Assembly (NCBI GenBank): GCA_020849535.1 | Contig: JADLGB010000267.1 | Span: 1-36,603, forward strand | DNA from: Candidatus Hydrogenedentota bacterium | GTDB taxonomy: Bacteria; Hydrogenedentota; Hydrogenedentia; Hydrogenedentales; SLHB01 | Direction: 5' to 3' | Length of the DNA stretch: 36,603 bases | Shown here: piece by piece, positions 8,558 to 16,086 of the stretch | Position numbering within the stretch: position 1 is the stretch's first letter | Layout of the letters: each line of letters begins with the position of its first letter | The notes under the pieces: model-generated | What the model saw: the letters and a program-made list of their open reading frames with translations, nothing else | What the model was told of the DNA's origin: nothing | Databases searched by the model: none | Translations under genes and position numbers: made by a program

Positions 8558-9004
8558 TCAGTCATTCTGTACCTCATCGCCTTTCCCTTTCTTGGAAGTC
8601 GAACCTTCGATCCGCGATTCTTTCCCGTTCAGCGCGCGGTCGCGCTCGCGCAGTAAATCGACGAGTTGGTCCACGCCAAAGCCGAGGTTCCGGCCTTCCA
8701 CGATGAGGGTGTCCGCGCGCTGGGACAAGATGCGGCGGCATTCCTCGCCCGTGTACGGCGAGCCAGACGCGGAAACGAAGGTGCCGGAACCGCGCTTCTT
8801 GTAGACAAGTCCCGCGACTTCCAACTCACGGTAGGCCCGCACGACGGTGTTTGGGTTGACGAGAAGTTGTTCCGACAGGGCCCGGACGGAGGGCAGCTCG
8901 GTGTCGGCTTTCAGACGTCCAGTGGCGATGAGGTGCTTAAATTGCTGCACCAGTTGAAGATAGAGAGGAAGGCCATCGCCCTGATTGATGGTGATATGAA
9001 GCAT
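8558..9004 (-). CDS. GntR-family (YtrA subfamily) transcriptional regulator
   Basis: A 148-residue one-domain-plus-tail repressor. The N-terminal winged helix-turn-helix runs from about residue 8 to 78 with hallmark motifs LPLYLQLVQQFKHLI, LPSVRALSEQL, VNPNTVVRAYRELE and KKRGSGTFV. The remaining ~65 residues are too short for an effector domain of the FadR, HutC or MocR types, which points to the YtrA subfamily. These regulators normally repress their own operon with adjacent ABC transporter genes, as found here. GGGAG lies about 9 nt before the ATG. A near-consensus promoter and an imperfect palindrome lie directly upstream. The ligand is unknown; the last 15 residues are charged and probably disordered. 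Confidence 0.92.
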   Translation of the reverse strand: MLHITINQGDGLPLYLQLVQQFKHLIATGRLKADTELPSVRALSEQLLVNPNTVVRAYRELEVAGLVYKKRGSGTFVSASGSPYTGEECRRILSQRADTLIVEGRNLGFGVDQLVDLLRERDRALNGKESRIEGSTSKKGKGDEVQND

Positions 9005-9034
9005 GAGCGGCCACTCCCACGGGGGCGGTTACGA

Positions 9035-9058
9035 TGTCTCTGTATCGAAACTGTAACA
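9035..9058 (-). promoter_or_regulatory. Candidate GntR operator, imperfect 24-bp palindrome
   Basis: On the minus strand TGTTACAGTTTCGATACAGA continues GACA; it is symmetric about the central TCGA, with 16 of 24 positions matching and the ends TGT...ACA. It overlaps the -10 box and the expected start of transcription, so a bound repressor would block RNA polymerase. Autoregulation is inferred from the family's habit. Confidence 0.4.
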
Positions 9059-9078
9059 CACTTTGCGGTGCCTGTCAA
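9050..9078 (-). promoter_or_regulatory. Sigma70 promoter of the GntR-ABC operon
   Basis: Minus strand: a perfect -35 TTGACA (9073-9078), exactly 17 bp spacer, and -10 TACAGT (9050-9055). The start codon is about 45 nt downstream at 9004. Confidence 0.75.
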
Positions 9079-9084
9079 TACCTC

Positions 9085-9141
9085 ACCACGGGGACACGGG
9101 GAGCACGGGGAAATGCATGAAGATGCAGGCGAGACGCCTGC
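9085..9141. repeat. Dispersed 26-nt repeat plus GC hairpin
   Basis: 9085-9110 (accacggggacacggggagc, continuing acgggg) is 25/26 identical to 1839-1864 and also matches the reverse complement of 2007-2033. Next to it, gcaggcg/aga/cgcctgc (9125-9141) is a perfect 7-bp hairpin. Both lie between the end of the discoidin-like gene (9177) and the regulator promoter, and the hairpin may help terminate the former. Confidence 0.7.
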
Positions 9142-9176
9142 GCTACAAAGAGGCGCGTTCTCGTAGCGTGGTGGGA

Positions 9177-9857
9177 TTACAGCGGCTTGCCGAAGACCTG
9201 GACTTCGATGTAGTGGTTGCATTCGTCTGTGGTGTTGCCATTGGAGTAGAGGCGAACGTAGCGGCCTTTTAACCCTTTTGCATCGAAGATGCGTCCCTCA
9301 AACGTGTCGGCGTACTCCTTGTTCTCCCCCACGCCAAGCTTGGTCGAGCTGTCGTAGTCGTTGTTGTAGATGGTCTGCACGTTCTTGGTGAATTCCGCGT
9401 CATCCGCAATCCTGACAACGACATCAAAATAGACGCGCGTGTTGAAATAGAAGTGCCACGCGGCAATGGCGTACAACTCTGACTGTTTGCCGAGATCGAT
9501 TTGCACCCACTGGAGGCCGGGCCCCAGCTCCACCGCGCGGTCTTGTTCCGGGCCGATCTTGCCATCCACAATCTGCTCCAGCTTGCCGTAGTTCGGCTTC
9601 ACGCTGCTGGTGACCGGTTTCGTTTCGGAAAGCAGGACGCCGCCCTTCGGCGCAAGAAACGGCGGGCGTGGCTTGAAGATGGGGCCTTCATAGTGCTCGT
9701 TCTCGTAGTCCAGCGGCGTGCTTGCGAAATAGGGCGGCGGCAAGGCCACCGGCAGAGCCTCCTTCGCCTCCTCAGCCAGGGACACCATGGTGGGGAAAAT
9801 GGCAGCAAACAGGAGCGCCCCAAGGATTACTGTGGACACAATCATCGCCTTGTGCAT
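9177..9857 (-). CDS. Small secreted discoidin (F5/8 type C)-like protein
   Basis: A 226-residue exported protein. Residues 1-28 form a signal peptide (KAMIVSTVILGALLFAAIF). From about residue 85 the sequence follows the F5/8 type C/discoidin pattern: VDGKIGPEQDRAVEL, then LQWVQIDLGKQSELYAIAAW, and near the end GLKGRYVRLYSNG with IEVQVFG. This beta-sandwich commonly binds carbohydrate or surfaces; no catalytic domain is present. The start is ATG 9857 because AAGGAG lies 7 nt upstream; the longer open frame runs into a palindromic repeat. It stands alone. The ligand is unknown. Confidence 0.75.
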   Translation of the reverse strand: MHKAMIVSTVILGALLFAAIFPTMVSLAEEAKEALPVALPPPYFASTPLDYENEHYEGPIFKPRPPFLAPKGGVLLSETKPVTSSVKPNYGKLEQIVDGKIGPEQDRAVELGPGLQWVQIDLGKQSELYAIAAWHFYFNTRVYFDVVVRIADDAEFTKNVQTIYNNDYDSSTKLGVGENKEYADTFEGRIFDAKGLKGRYVRLYSNGNTTDECNHYIEVQVFGKPL

Positions 9858-9967
9858 CGCTGAACTCCTTATCGCGGCGGGTAGAAAGGACTTTGTAGGC
9901 GCCACAACTTCATTGCCGCCGTTCACTATCACTATCCCAAGGCGGACGGCGATTGTCAAAAAGACCG

Positions 9968-10126
9968 AAGAGCACAGCCGAGGGCGGCTATGCCACACGC
10001 CCATCTTCAGCGTGCCTGCCACTTCGGATTCTTGAAGTCTTGAGATAAACCAGGCACCAATAAGAAAAAGAGAAGGCCCCAGGCGTGGCAGGCGCGTGTG
10101 GCATAGCCGCCCTCGGCTGTGCTCTT
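9968..10126. repeat. 33-bp perfect inverted repeat around a 93-nt centre
   Basis: 9968-10000 (aagagcacagccgagggcgg, continuing ctatgccacacgc) is exactly reverse-complementary to 10094-10126. An inner imperfect pair (gcgtgcctgccac / gtggcaggcgcg) extends the stem inward. The gap from 9858 to 10185 holds no gene. The sequence type is a recurrent intergenic repeat, often mistranslated as 'HSRPRLCSS'. There is no transposase, so this is either a non-autonomous element or a large RNA hairpin. Confidence 0.8.
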
Positions 10127-10185
10127 CGTGGGATTATTATACTTGTCCTCCACCAACTGGGGACACGGCCCTTCTTTTCCTCTGG

Positions 10186-10773
10186 TTACTCCGCGACAGG
10201 GGTCGCTTCCCGCGGTGTTTGCTTGTCGCGGCGGCGGCGCGAGACAAGGGTCGAGGTTACGGCGCCGAAGCCCCGCAATAGCGATGCAACCGAGAGCACT
10301 TGCCCCAGCACGGGCACGAGGAAGGCCGCCTCGGCGACAAGAGCCCCTGTGACGAGCGATCCCGTCCGCGTGTCCCAACCGGGACGCAACTGCGCGAAGC
10401 GGCCCACTTCCCGATAGGTCACGAAGTACGCGGCGAAGCCGAGCACGAAGATGCTCACCAGGAGGATGAGTCCAAACAGCGCAAAGATCTTCGAGACCAG
10501 GAGAATGAGAACGATCAAGAGGCCAACTACCAGATTCACCACGCCGACCAAGTAGCAATGGCCGGGACGCTCGTGGAACGCGCGCAGCATGGCGTCGCTG
10601 ATTTCCGGGAAACGCCCATCAAGCCAAAGGGCCGCGGCGAGCGATGCAAGCTTCGTAATCGCGAGCACCGCAAGGATGGTGAAGATGGCCAGGCAGAATC
10701 CACCCAGGCCGAGCGTCTTCACGAGTTGTTCCATGCCCCCCTGATTCAGCAGGTGTACCGATACCGTTTCCAT
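10186..10773 (-). CDS. Membrane protein of the sigma/anti-sigma operon
   Basis: A 195-residue integral membrane protein of unknown function. It has at least four hydrophobic segments: about residues 25-48, two in 76-120, and one in 145-165 (LVTGALVAEAAFLVPVLGQV). It ends with a basic tail (SRRRRDK). The start is ATG 10773, preceded by GGAGG at 8 nt; a GTG 15 nt upstream is also in frame but lacks such a site. It begins 17 nt after the anti-sigma stop, so the three genes form one transcription unit. It may help sense or relay an envelope signal, but that is only context. Confidence 0.7.
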   Translation of the reverse strand: METVSVHLLNQGGMEQLVKTLGLGGFCLAIFTILAVLAITKLASLAAALWLDGRFPEISDAMLRAFHERPGHCYLVGVVNLVVGLLIVLILLVSKIFALFGLILLVSIFVLGFAAYFVTYREVGRFAQLRPGWDTRTGSLVTGALVAEAAFLVPVLGQVLSVASLLRGFGAVTSTLVSRRRRDKQTPREATPVAE

Positions 10774-10790
10774 GACTGGGTCCTCCACAA

Positions 10791-11360
10791 TCAGTTACCG
10801 GAATGGCGCGTGGGGTGCATCGAGGAGTTCTCCCCCGCCATCCTCAGGAACGCGTTGAAACCAAACAGCACACCTGCGAGGAGGGCGACTCCGCCCGCGA
10901 ACATCCAAGGCGGGCCCGCGGGCGTCACCTCGTGAATGGGCGCAAGCGCCGCCCCTGCCTCGCGCAACAACATCAATACGGGCGAAAACAGGCCCCGCGC
11001 CACTTCCAGTGGAGTGCGCCAGTCCGCCGCGGCTTCGAGTGCCGCGGTCCAGTCGATGGACACCGGGTTGAACCAACCGACGGCGGCAGAGACGACCGCC
11101 AGGAACGCGACGGTCGCCGCCACCCAAGGTCCGTAAGCCTGGGCCGGAACCGGCCGGGTGGCCGCGCAAAGCGATCTCAGAAACTGCTCGGAGGGTTCTT
11201 CAACCTTGATTTCGGTGAGCGCCGCGCTCAGCGCGCTGAGCCGATCGCGATACGCCCGGCACGCGGCGCACTCCTGCAGGTGCCCGGCGAATCCCTGCTC
11301 CAGGGGCAAGTCCTGGTCGAAGCGCTCGCGCATCCACGCCTGGACGGTTTCGCATTTCAT
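10791..11360 (-). CDS. Zinc-finger anti-sigma factor (membrane-anchored)
   Basis: A 189-residue anti-sigma factor of the ZAS/zf-HC2 type. The cytoplasmic N-terminus has MKCETVQAWM and the zinc motif H-x3-C-x2-C in GHLQECAACRAY. Two membrane segments follow: one near PWVAATVAFLAVVSAAVGW and one near PPWMFAGGVALLAGVLFGF. It would hold the co-encoded ECF sigma factor at the membrane until a signal releases it. The ATG overlaps the sigma factor's TGA (ATGA at 11357-11360), which implies translational coupling and equal dosage. AAGGAG lies 8 nt upstream of the start. Confidence 0.85.
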   Translation of the reverse strand: MKCETVQAWMRERFDQDLPLEQGFAGHLQECAACRAYRDRLSALSAALTEIKVEEPSEQFLRSLCAATRPVPAQAYGPWVAATVAFLAVVSAAVGWFNPVSIDWTAALEAAADWRTPLEVARGLFSPVLMLLREAGAALAPIHEVTPAGPPWMFAGGVALLAGVLFGFNAFLRMAGENSSMHPTRHSGN

Positions 11361-11947
11361 GCTTGGTTCTCCTTCAACAGCCGCTCGCGGAGTTCCTTGC
11401 GCGCGCGGCACAGCGCCACCTTAGCGGACGCCGGACTCATGCCCACGATGGCGGCCGCCTCGCGGATAGGGAAGCCTTCAGTGTGATGCAACTGAATCAG
11501 CAGCGCGGCCCGCGGCTGCAAAGCCGCCAACGCCACCTCCAGTTCGTCGCGCAGTGCGGCGTGCTCCGCGGAAGCACCGGAGCCGGGCGCTTGCAGGTCG
11601 CCTGCGCTCTCCACGTGCGCTTCATAGGAACTGGTGACAGCCTTGCCACGCCGATATTGCGAACGCAGCGCATTCAAGCCCACCCGCGTGGCAATCGTGT
11701 ACAACCAAGAGCGTAGTGAACCTCCGGTATCGAGACGATCCACATAACGGAATGCGCGGATGAACGCCTCCTGCGTAAGGTCTTCGGCGTCTTCCCGGTT
11801 CAACATCATCCGGTACATGTGACGGTAGATAGCCTTTCCGTAGCGCTGTACGATGCTTTCAAAGGCGGCGTGGTCCCCCAGGCGGGCACGGCGAACCCAC
11901 TCCGCGTCGAGAGGGTCCTGCATATCCTGCGGCGTGTCACTCGGCAT
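11357..11947 (-). CDS. RNA polymerase ECF sigma factor
   Basis: A 196-residue (with this start) extracytoplasmic-function sigma factor. Region 2 is clear: WVRRARLGDHAAFESIVQRY, then REDAEDLTQEAFIRAFRYVD and SWLYTIATRVGLNALRS. Region 4 follows a linker: LIQLHHTEGFPIREAAAIVG and SPASAKVALCRARKELRERL, a helix-turn-helix that reads the -35 element. The start is uncertain: ATG 11947 is chosen, but GTG 11962 (with GGTGGA upstream) and ATG 12001 are in frame. Downstream and overlapping is its likely anti-sigma factor. The regulon is unknown. Confidence 0.88.
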   Translation of the reverse strand: MPSDTPQDMQDPLDAEWVRRARLGDHAAFESIVQRYGKAIYRHMYRMMLNREDAEDLTQEAFIRAFRYVDRLDTGGSLRSWLYTIATRVGLNALRSQYRRGKAVTSSYEAHVESAGDLQAPGSGASAEHAALRDELEVALAALQPRAALLIQLHHTEGFPIREAAAIVGMSPASAKVALCRARKELRERLLKENQA

Positions 11948-12116
11948 GTGGGCGTTCACGGCATTCCACCGGGCCTCAACTCTTGGCTCACAAGCTCCCA
12001 TATTCCCGCATCATCATACCTTCAAATCGGTGCCACGTTCTGGTTCCTTGTACACCGAAGCGCGCCAGAAGGTAACAGCGGGGGAGGAAATGGGAGAATC
12101 AGCAGGCGGGGTGGCC

Positions 12117-14159
12117 CTACTGAGCGCCGTGTCCGGGTCCGCTCTCCAGGATGCGGCGCAGTTGGAGAGCCGACATCGGACCAGCGAGAACCACGAGGCG
12201 GTCTCCACCATAGAGAGCCGTGTGGCCGCGCGGAACAACCGTCTTCCCGCCGCGGCGGATGGATACGACGACGCAATCGTGAGGTAGGGCAATCTCTTTG
12301 AGATGCCTTCCGATGGCGTACCAATCGTGTTCGATATCGATCTCGGTCAATTCGGAATTCGTGGCGGATTCCAAACGGAGTTTGTCGATCCGCTGCTCGC
12401 GCTTTTGCTTGTCGACGAGCAACTGGGAATAAGAGCGGACGACGTTGGCCCGATCGAGTAGTCCCAGCAGCACGCGCGGGTCGCGCCGGTCCACGACCGG
12501 CAGTCGGCCCACCTCGAAAGCCCCAAAATGGCGCAGGGCATCATCGAGCGTTTCATCGTTATAGGCGGTGAGCACATCGGTCGTGCAAATATCCGCCACT
12601 GTTCTCTCGATCGAGCCGGAAGCCATGGCGCGCTCCAGGTCAGACAGCGTCACCACGCCATGCAGGCCACCCTGCTCATTGACGATGACGAACCCGTGGC
12701 TGCCGGTCTCTTGAAACCAGTAGGCCAGCTCCATGAGCGTGGTGTCGGGCTTGAGGATAGTGAGGCTTTCCCGTGGCGTCATGGCCTCCTCGACGAGGAT
12801 GGCCCGCATGAGATTCTCGTCCTTCTTGACACGCACATCGAGACCGCGCCGTTTGAGCTTGAGAGTATAGATGCTCTCGGGTTCGAACTGCTGGGCCAGC
12901 ACCATGCTCACCACGGTCGCAAACATGAGCGGGAGGATCATACGGTAGTCCTGGGTCATCTCGAAGAGGATGATGATCGCGGTGTTGGGCGCGCGCGCCG
13001 CTCCCGCGAACACCGCCGCCATGCCCACCATGGCGTAGGCCCCGCTTGATTCCGTAATCGTAGGAAAGAGGGCGTTCACGGCCTTGCCGAAGGCGCCGCC
13101 CAGCACGGCGCCGATGAACAGCGCCGGTGCGAACACTCCCCCGGAACCCCCTGAACCCAGCGTGAGCGAAGTTGCGAGGATCTTCGCGCCCACAAGAACT
13201 GCCAGAAGGGTGAAACCCACGTTCCCGCGTAGCGTATCCCCGATGGTCTCGAAGCCGGTCCCGAATACTTGGGGCACATACAGCCCCAACACGCCCAGCA
13301 GCAGACCGCCGGCGATGGGTTTCAGGTAGGACGGAAAGCGCCAGCGTTCAAAAACACCTTCCGAGAAGTAGAGAACTCGCATGTACAGCAGCGAACAAAT
13401 CGCAGCGAGCGCGCCGAGAACCAGGTATAGGAAGAGTTCCCAGGGACTCTTCAGCAGGTAGGTGCCTGGCACATCGAAGGCAGGGTGATCGCCGAGCACA
13501 GCACGGCTGACCACGCTTGCCGTGACGGCGGATATCACGATCGTGCTGAATGCCCGCACGCCAAAGTCCGCGAGGATCACTTCCAAGGCGAACATGACTC
13601 CGGCGATGGGCGCGTTGAAGGTGGCTGCCACGCCGCCCGCGGAACCTGCCGCGACGAGGGTAATGATGCGCCGATCGTTGAGCTTGAAATGCTGGCCAAT
13701 TGTGGAACCGATGGCCGCGCCGATCTGCACGATAGGACCTTCGCGTCCCACGGAGCCGCCCGAGCCGATGGTAATCGATGAGCATACGGCCTTCATCAGC
13801 ACAACGATCGGGCGAATGCGCCCACCGCGGGTCGCCACGGACAGCATGACCTCAGGGACGCCGTGGCCTTTTGCCTCAGGAGCGATGAAGTAGACGAGCG
13901 GCCCAACCAGGAGTCCGCCCAGGGCCGGAAGCAGGATGACGTGATAGCCGTGCATGAAAGCCAGCAGGTCGCCGCCGGTGCCGAAGAAGAGTTGTTTGAA
14001 TAAGGCAATCATCCACACAAAGGCGATGGTGCCGAGACCGGCGTCGATCCCCACAAGTACCGCGAACGTCATCATGACCGCGGTTTCGGAGGACCAGAAT
14101 CTATCGAAGAGTCGCGGTGCGTTTTCAGGCGCCGCCGTGGATGGCGAAATCATTTTCAT
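12117..14159 (-). CDS. ClC-type chloride channel/transporter with CBS pair and RCK_C domain
   Basis: A 680-residue integral membrane ClC protein. The membrane core (~1-440) has the ion-path motifs GHGVPE (98-103), GSGGSVGREGP (132-142, gating Glu E140) and GSGGSGGVFAPALF. Aligned by eye with E. coli ClcA, the inner proton glutamate (Glu203) is replaced by Val194 in MFALEVIL, as in animal ClC channels, and the central Ser107 is His99. Two CBS domains (~460-575) follow, then an RCK/TrkA-C domain (~600-672, ending near GGDRLVVLAG). Both can bind nucleotides or small ligands and gate ion flow. The start at ATG 14159 lacks a strong ribosome-binding site. It precedes the sigma operon by 169 nt and is probably a separate unit. 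Confidence 0.9.
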   Translation of the reverse strand: MKMISPSTAAPENAPRLFDRFWSSETAVMMTFAVLVGIDAGLGTIAFVWMIALFKQLFFGTGGDLLAFMHGYHVILLPALGGLLVGPLVYFIAPEAKGHGVPEVMLSVATRGGRIRPIVVLMKAVCSSITIGSGGSVGREGPIVQIGAAIGSTIGQHFKLNDRRIITLVAAGSAGGVAATFNAPIAGVMFALEVILADFGVRAFSTIVISAVTASVVSRAVLGDHPAFDVPGTYLLKSPWELFLYLVLGALAAICSLLYMRVLYFSEGVFERWRFPSYLKPIAGGLLLGVLGLYVPQVFGTGFETIGDTLRGNVGFTLLAVLVGAKILATSLTLGSGGSGGVFAPALFIGAVLGGAFGKAVNALFPTITESSGAYAMVGMAAVFAGAARAPNTAIIILFEMTQDYRMILPLMFATVVSMVLAQQFEPESIYTLKLKRRGLDVRVKKDENLMRAILVEEAMTPRESLTILKPDTTLMELAYWFQETGSHGFVIVNEQGGLHGVVTLSDLERAMASGSIERTVADICTTDVLTAYNDETLDDALRHFGAFEVGRLPVVDRRDPRVLLGLLDRANVVRSYSQLLVDKQKREQRIDKLRLESATNSELTEIDIEHDWYAIGRHLKEIALPHDCVVVSIRRGGKTVVPRGHTALYGGDRLVVLAGPMSALQLRRILESGPGHGAQ

Positions 14160-14203
14160 GGATACTCATCGTGAGATGTGACAGATTGGAAGAACCCTCC
14201 AAG

Positions 14204-14232
14204 ATCATAGCACAGCGCTCAGGGGTTGTGCA
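14204..14232 (-). promoter_or_regulatory. Candidate promoter of the ClC gene
   Basis: Minus strand: -35 TGCACA (14227-14232), 17-bp spacer, -10 TATGAT (14204-14209). The start codon is 45 nt downstream. Confidence 0.45.
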
Positions 14233-14265
14233 CGTGCGCCGTCCGGGCCGGGTGCAGGATTGGAT

Positions 14266-15045
14266 TCACTCGAGCGGCACCACAAGTCCATCATCCGCGG
14301 CGATGACGGACAACCCGAGTTCGTCGGTCAAGGATTGCGCCACGCGTGATGGGTCCGCTTCGAGCATGCTCAATCCGAAGTGCGTGAGGATGAGCTGGCG
14401 CGGGCGCACCTCGCGGGCGATGGCCCGTACATCGTCGAGGCCAAGGTGCATGATCCCCGGGTGCGGCGGTTGCTCGAAGAAGGTCACGTAGACCACCAGG
14501 ATGTCGGCCCCCCGGTAGAACGAAGGCAGTTCCTCGAAGTAGCGCGTATCCACCAGAAACGACAGTTTCAGAGGATCGAGATCGAAGGTGATGCCAAACG
14601 TGTCCACACCGTGGTCGTGGGGCTTGGATGTGTGAAACGCAACCCGCTCGATCATGTAACGCCGGTCGGGTTCCAGTGTCACGATCGAATTCAAGAAGGA
14701 CCGCAGATAGCGCAACACGACGGCGTGCTCGCCTTCCAGGCACGAAACCGGGGCAAACAGGGTACCGCCCCGGTTGTAACCGCCGCCCGTCATGGCGTCA
14801 ATCATGATGTTCACATCGTTGCAGTGGTCGATATGGCTATGCGTGAGAATGACCGCCTGCAGCTTGGCCGGGTCGATCGGCGGATCACTCTGCGCACAGC
14901 GCACCAGCGCTCCGGGACCGGGGTCCAGGAAGATGCGCGTGCCGTTCAACTGCAGGTAAATGCCCCCGGAGGCGCGCAGTTGGCGCGCAACCACCCAACG
15001 GCTACCCGCAGTCCCCAGGAACTTCATATAGTTGGTGTCAGACAC
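14266..15045 (-). CDS. Metallo-beta-lactamase-fold hydrolase (RNase Z/PhnP-like)
   Basis: A 259-residue cytoplasmic-looking hydrolase; there is no signal peptide. The zinc-binding motif HSHIDH is at 69-74; later ligands are suggested by FLVDTRYF (Asp) and LILTHFG (His). The N-terminus KFLGTAGSRW and the FLDPGPGALVRC strand are typical of the RNase Z/PhnP/arylsulfatase branch rather than of beta-lactamases. The length is near the PhnP norm (~250). I chose GTG 15045 because GGAAGG lies 5 nt upstream; ATG 15027 is an alternative. It is the last gene of a three-gene set after the enolase-family and PmoA-like genes. The substrate is unknown; a phosphodiester or lactone is possible. Confidence 0.8.
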   Translation of the reverse strand: MSDTNYMKFLGTAGSRWVVARQLRASGGIYLQLNGTRIFLDPGPGALVRCAQSDPPIDPAKLQAVILTHSHIDHCNDVNIMIDAMTGGGYNRGGTLFAPVSCLEGEHAVVLRYLRSFLNSIVTLEPDRRYMIERVAFHTSKPHDHGVDTFGITFDLDPLKLSFLVDTRYFEELPSFYRGADILVVYVTFFEQPPHPGIMHLGLDDVRAIAREVRPRQLILTHFGLSMLEADPSRVAQSLTDELGLSVIAADDGLVVPLE

Positions 15046-15098
15046 AATATCCTTCCGGCTCACTGTTCGCGTCAACGCGTGGGCGAAGTGTTGGCAGT

Positions 15099-16055
15099 CT
15101 ACTTGCCGGAGACCGAGGCCGTGTAGGCGTCGAATTCCTTTGCCACATCGGCTTCTTCGGCAGTGCCACGGTGCACGAGCAACCGGTATTTCAGTTCGAA
15201 GGACTGACCCGGCTGCAGGGTGAAGGGATCATTGTGCGGCCAGGAGGCGCCCAGGAATGCATAGTGGCGGAAAATCCACCCCTTGTGAGGGTAACCCGGG
15301 TCGCTCGGATGCTGGAAGATGGCCACGCCGCGCGCGGGACTATCGACGGTCGGCTGCCAGGAAACATCGGCCCACGGTGTTTCAAAGGCGAGAGCATCCT
15401 CCGCGCACACGCCCTGAATGGTGGTGAACGTAAATGGCTTGTACACCTTGTCCGGCCGGAAGCAGAAACCGCCGTACCCCTTCTTGTCGACGGGCGATCC
15501 CAGAAACGTCACCGGCGCGCCCGAGATATTCTCGAAACGAAGCGTGAAATCCAGCGCACGGCTGGTTTCGCTGGCGGGATTCACCACGAGGTCCACGGTC
15601 TCGCGGATGGGCGTCGATCCGTCGTCATCGAAACGCCACAAGTTCTGCACCGCGATGTGCGCGGTCGATCCTGCTTCCCTTGCCAACCACGTGTCGAACA
15701 CAGGACGCACGCCATCCAACAGCCACACGTCCATCGGGCGCTCGCCCACGGTGCAATTGGGCCACGTCCAGAAAACGCCGCGATGGTGGTAATGGTCATC
15801 GGGGAAGTCCTGCGACATCACGACTCCGTCGAGATCGTACAACGGGTGAATGTAGCTGGACCGGCGGTATTTCGCGTCGATCCCTTCGGGAGGCGTGACG
15901 ATGCCGTAGTTGTACACGAGCACGGGGTTGCCGTTCTCGAACACGCGCAGTGACATCCCGTCGTTGTCGAGGGTGAATTCGCCATAAGCGCCGAGCGCCG
16001 CGAACAGGGCGCACAACCAAATGCTGCCCAACCGAAATCCGTGCCTATCTCTCAT
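15099..16055 (-). CDS. Secreted PmoA-like (DUF6807-type) protein
   Basis: A 318-residue exported protein. It starts with a signal peptide (LGSIWLCALFAALGAYG). The body matches the family annotated 'PmoA' or DUF6807 by features such as YIHPLYDLDG, DHYHHRGVFWTW and, near the end, HRGTAEEADVAKEFDAY. The name comes from weak similarity and does not mean methane oxidation; members are abundant in Planctomycetes-like genomes beside sugar-catabolism genes. The His/Asp cluster DDHYHHRG may form a metal or active site (inference). GGAGA precedes the ATG by ~8 nt. It lies 31 nt after the enolase-family gene and 53 nt before the hydrolase gene. Confidence 0.8.
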   Translation of the reverse strand: MRDRHGFRLGSIWLCALFAALGAYGEFTLDNDGMSLRVFENGNPVLVYNYGIVTPPEGIDAKYRRSSYIHPLYDLDGVVMSQDFPDDHYHHRGVFWTWPNCTVGERPMDVWLLDGVRPVFDTWLAREAGSTAHIAVQNLWRFDDDGSTPIRETVDLVVNPASETSRALDFTLRFENISGAPVTFLGSPVDKKGYGGFCFRPDKVYKPFTFTTIQGVCAEDALAFETPWADVSWQPTVDSPARGVAIFQHPSDPGYPHKGWIFRHYAFLGASWPHNDPFTLQPGQSFELKYRLLVHRGTAEEADVAKEFDAYTASVSGK

Positions 16056-16086
16056 CGTGTTTCTCCAGTCCGCGTATCACCAGCCG

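Noticed and set aside
12005..12060. Possible sigma-54 promoter upstream of the ECF sigma gene (tggcaccgatttgaa on the minus strand)
   Set aside because: The GG and GC-like elements are one base too close and the GC element is GA.
15099..16055. Methane monooxygenase subunit (from the PmoA name)
   Set aside because: This family is soluble and secreted with no membrane helices like particulate methane monooxygenase; no pmoB or pmoC genes nearby.
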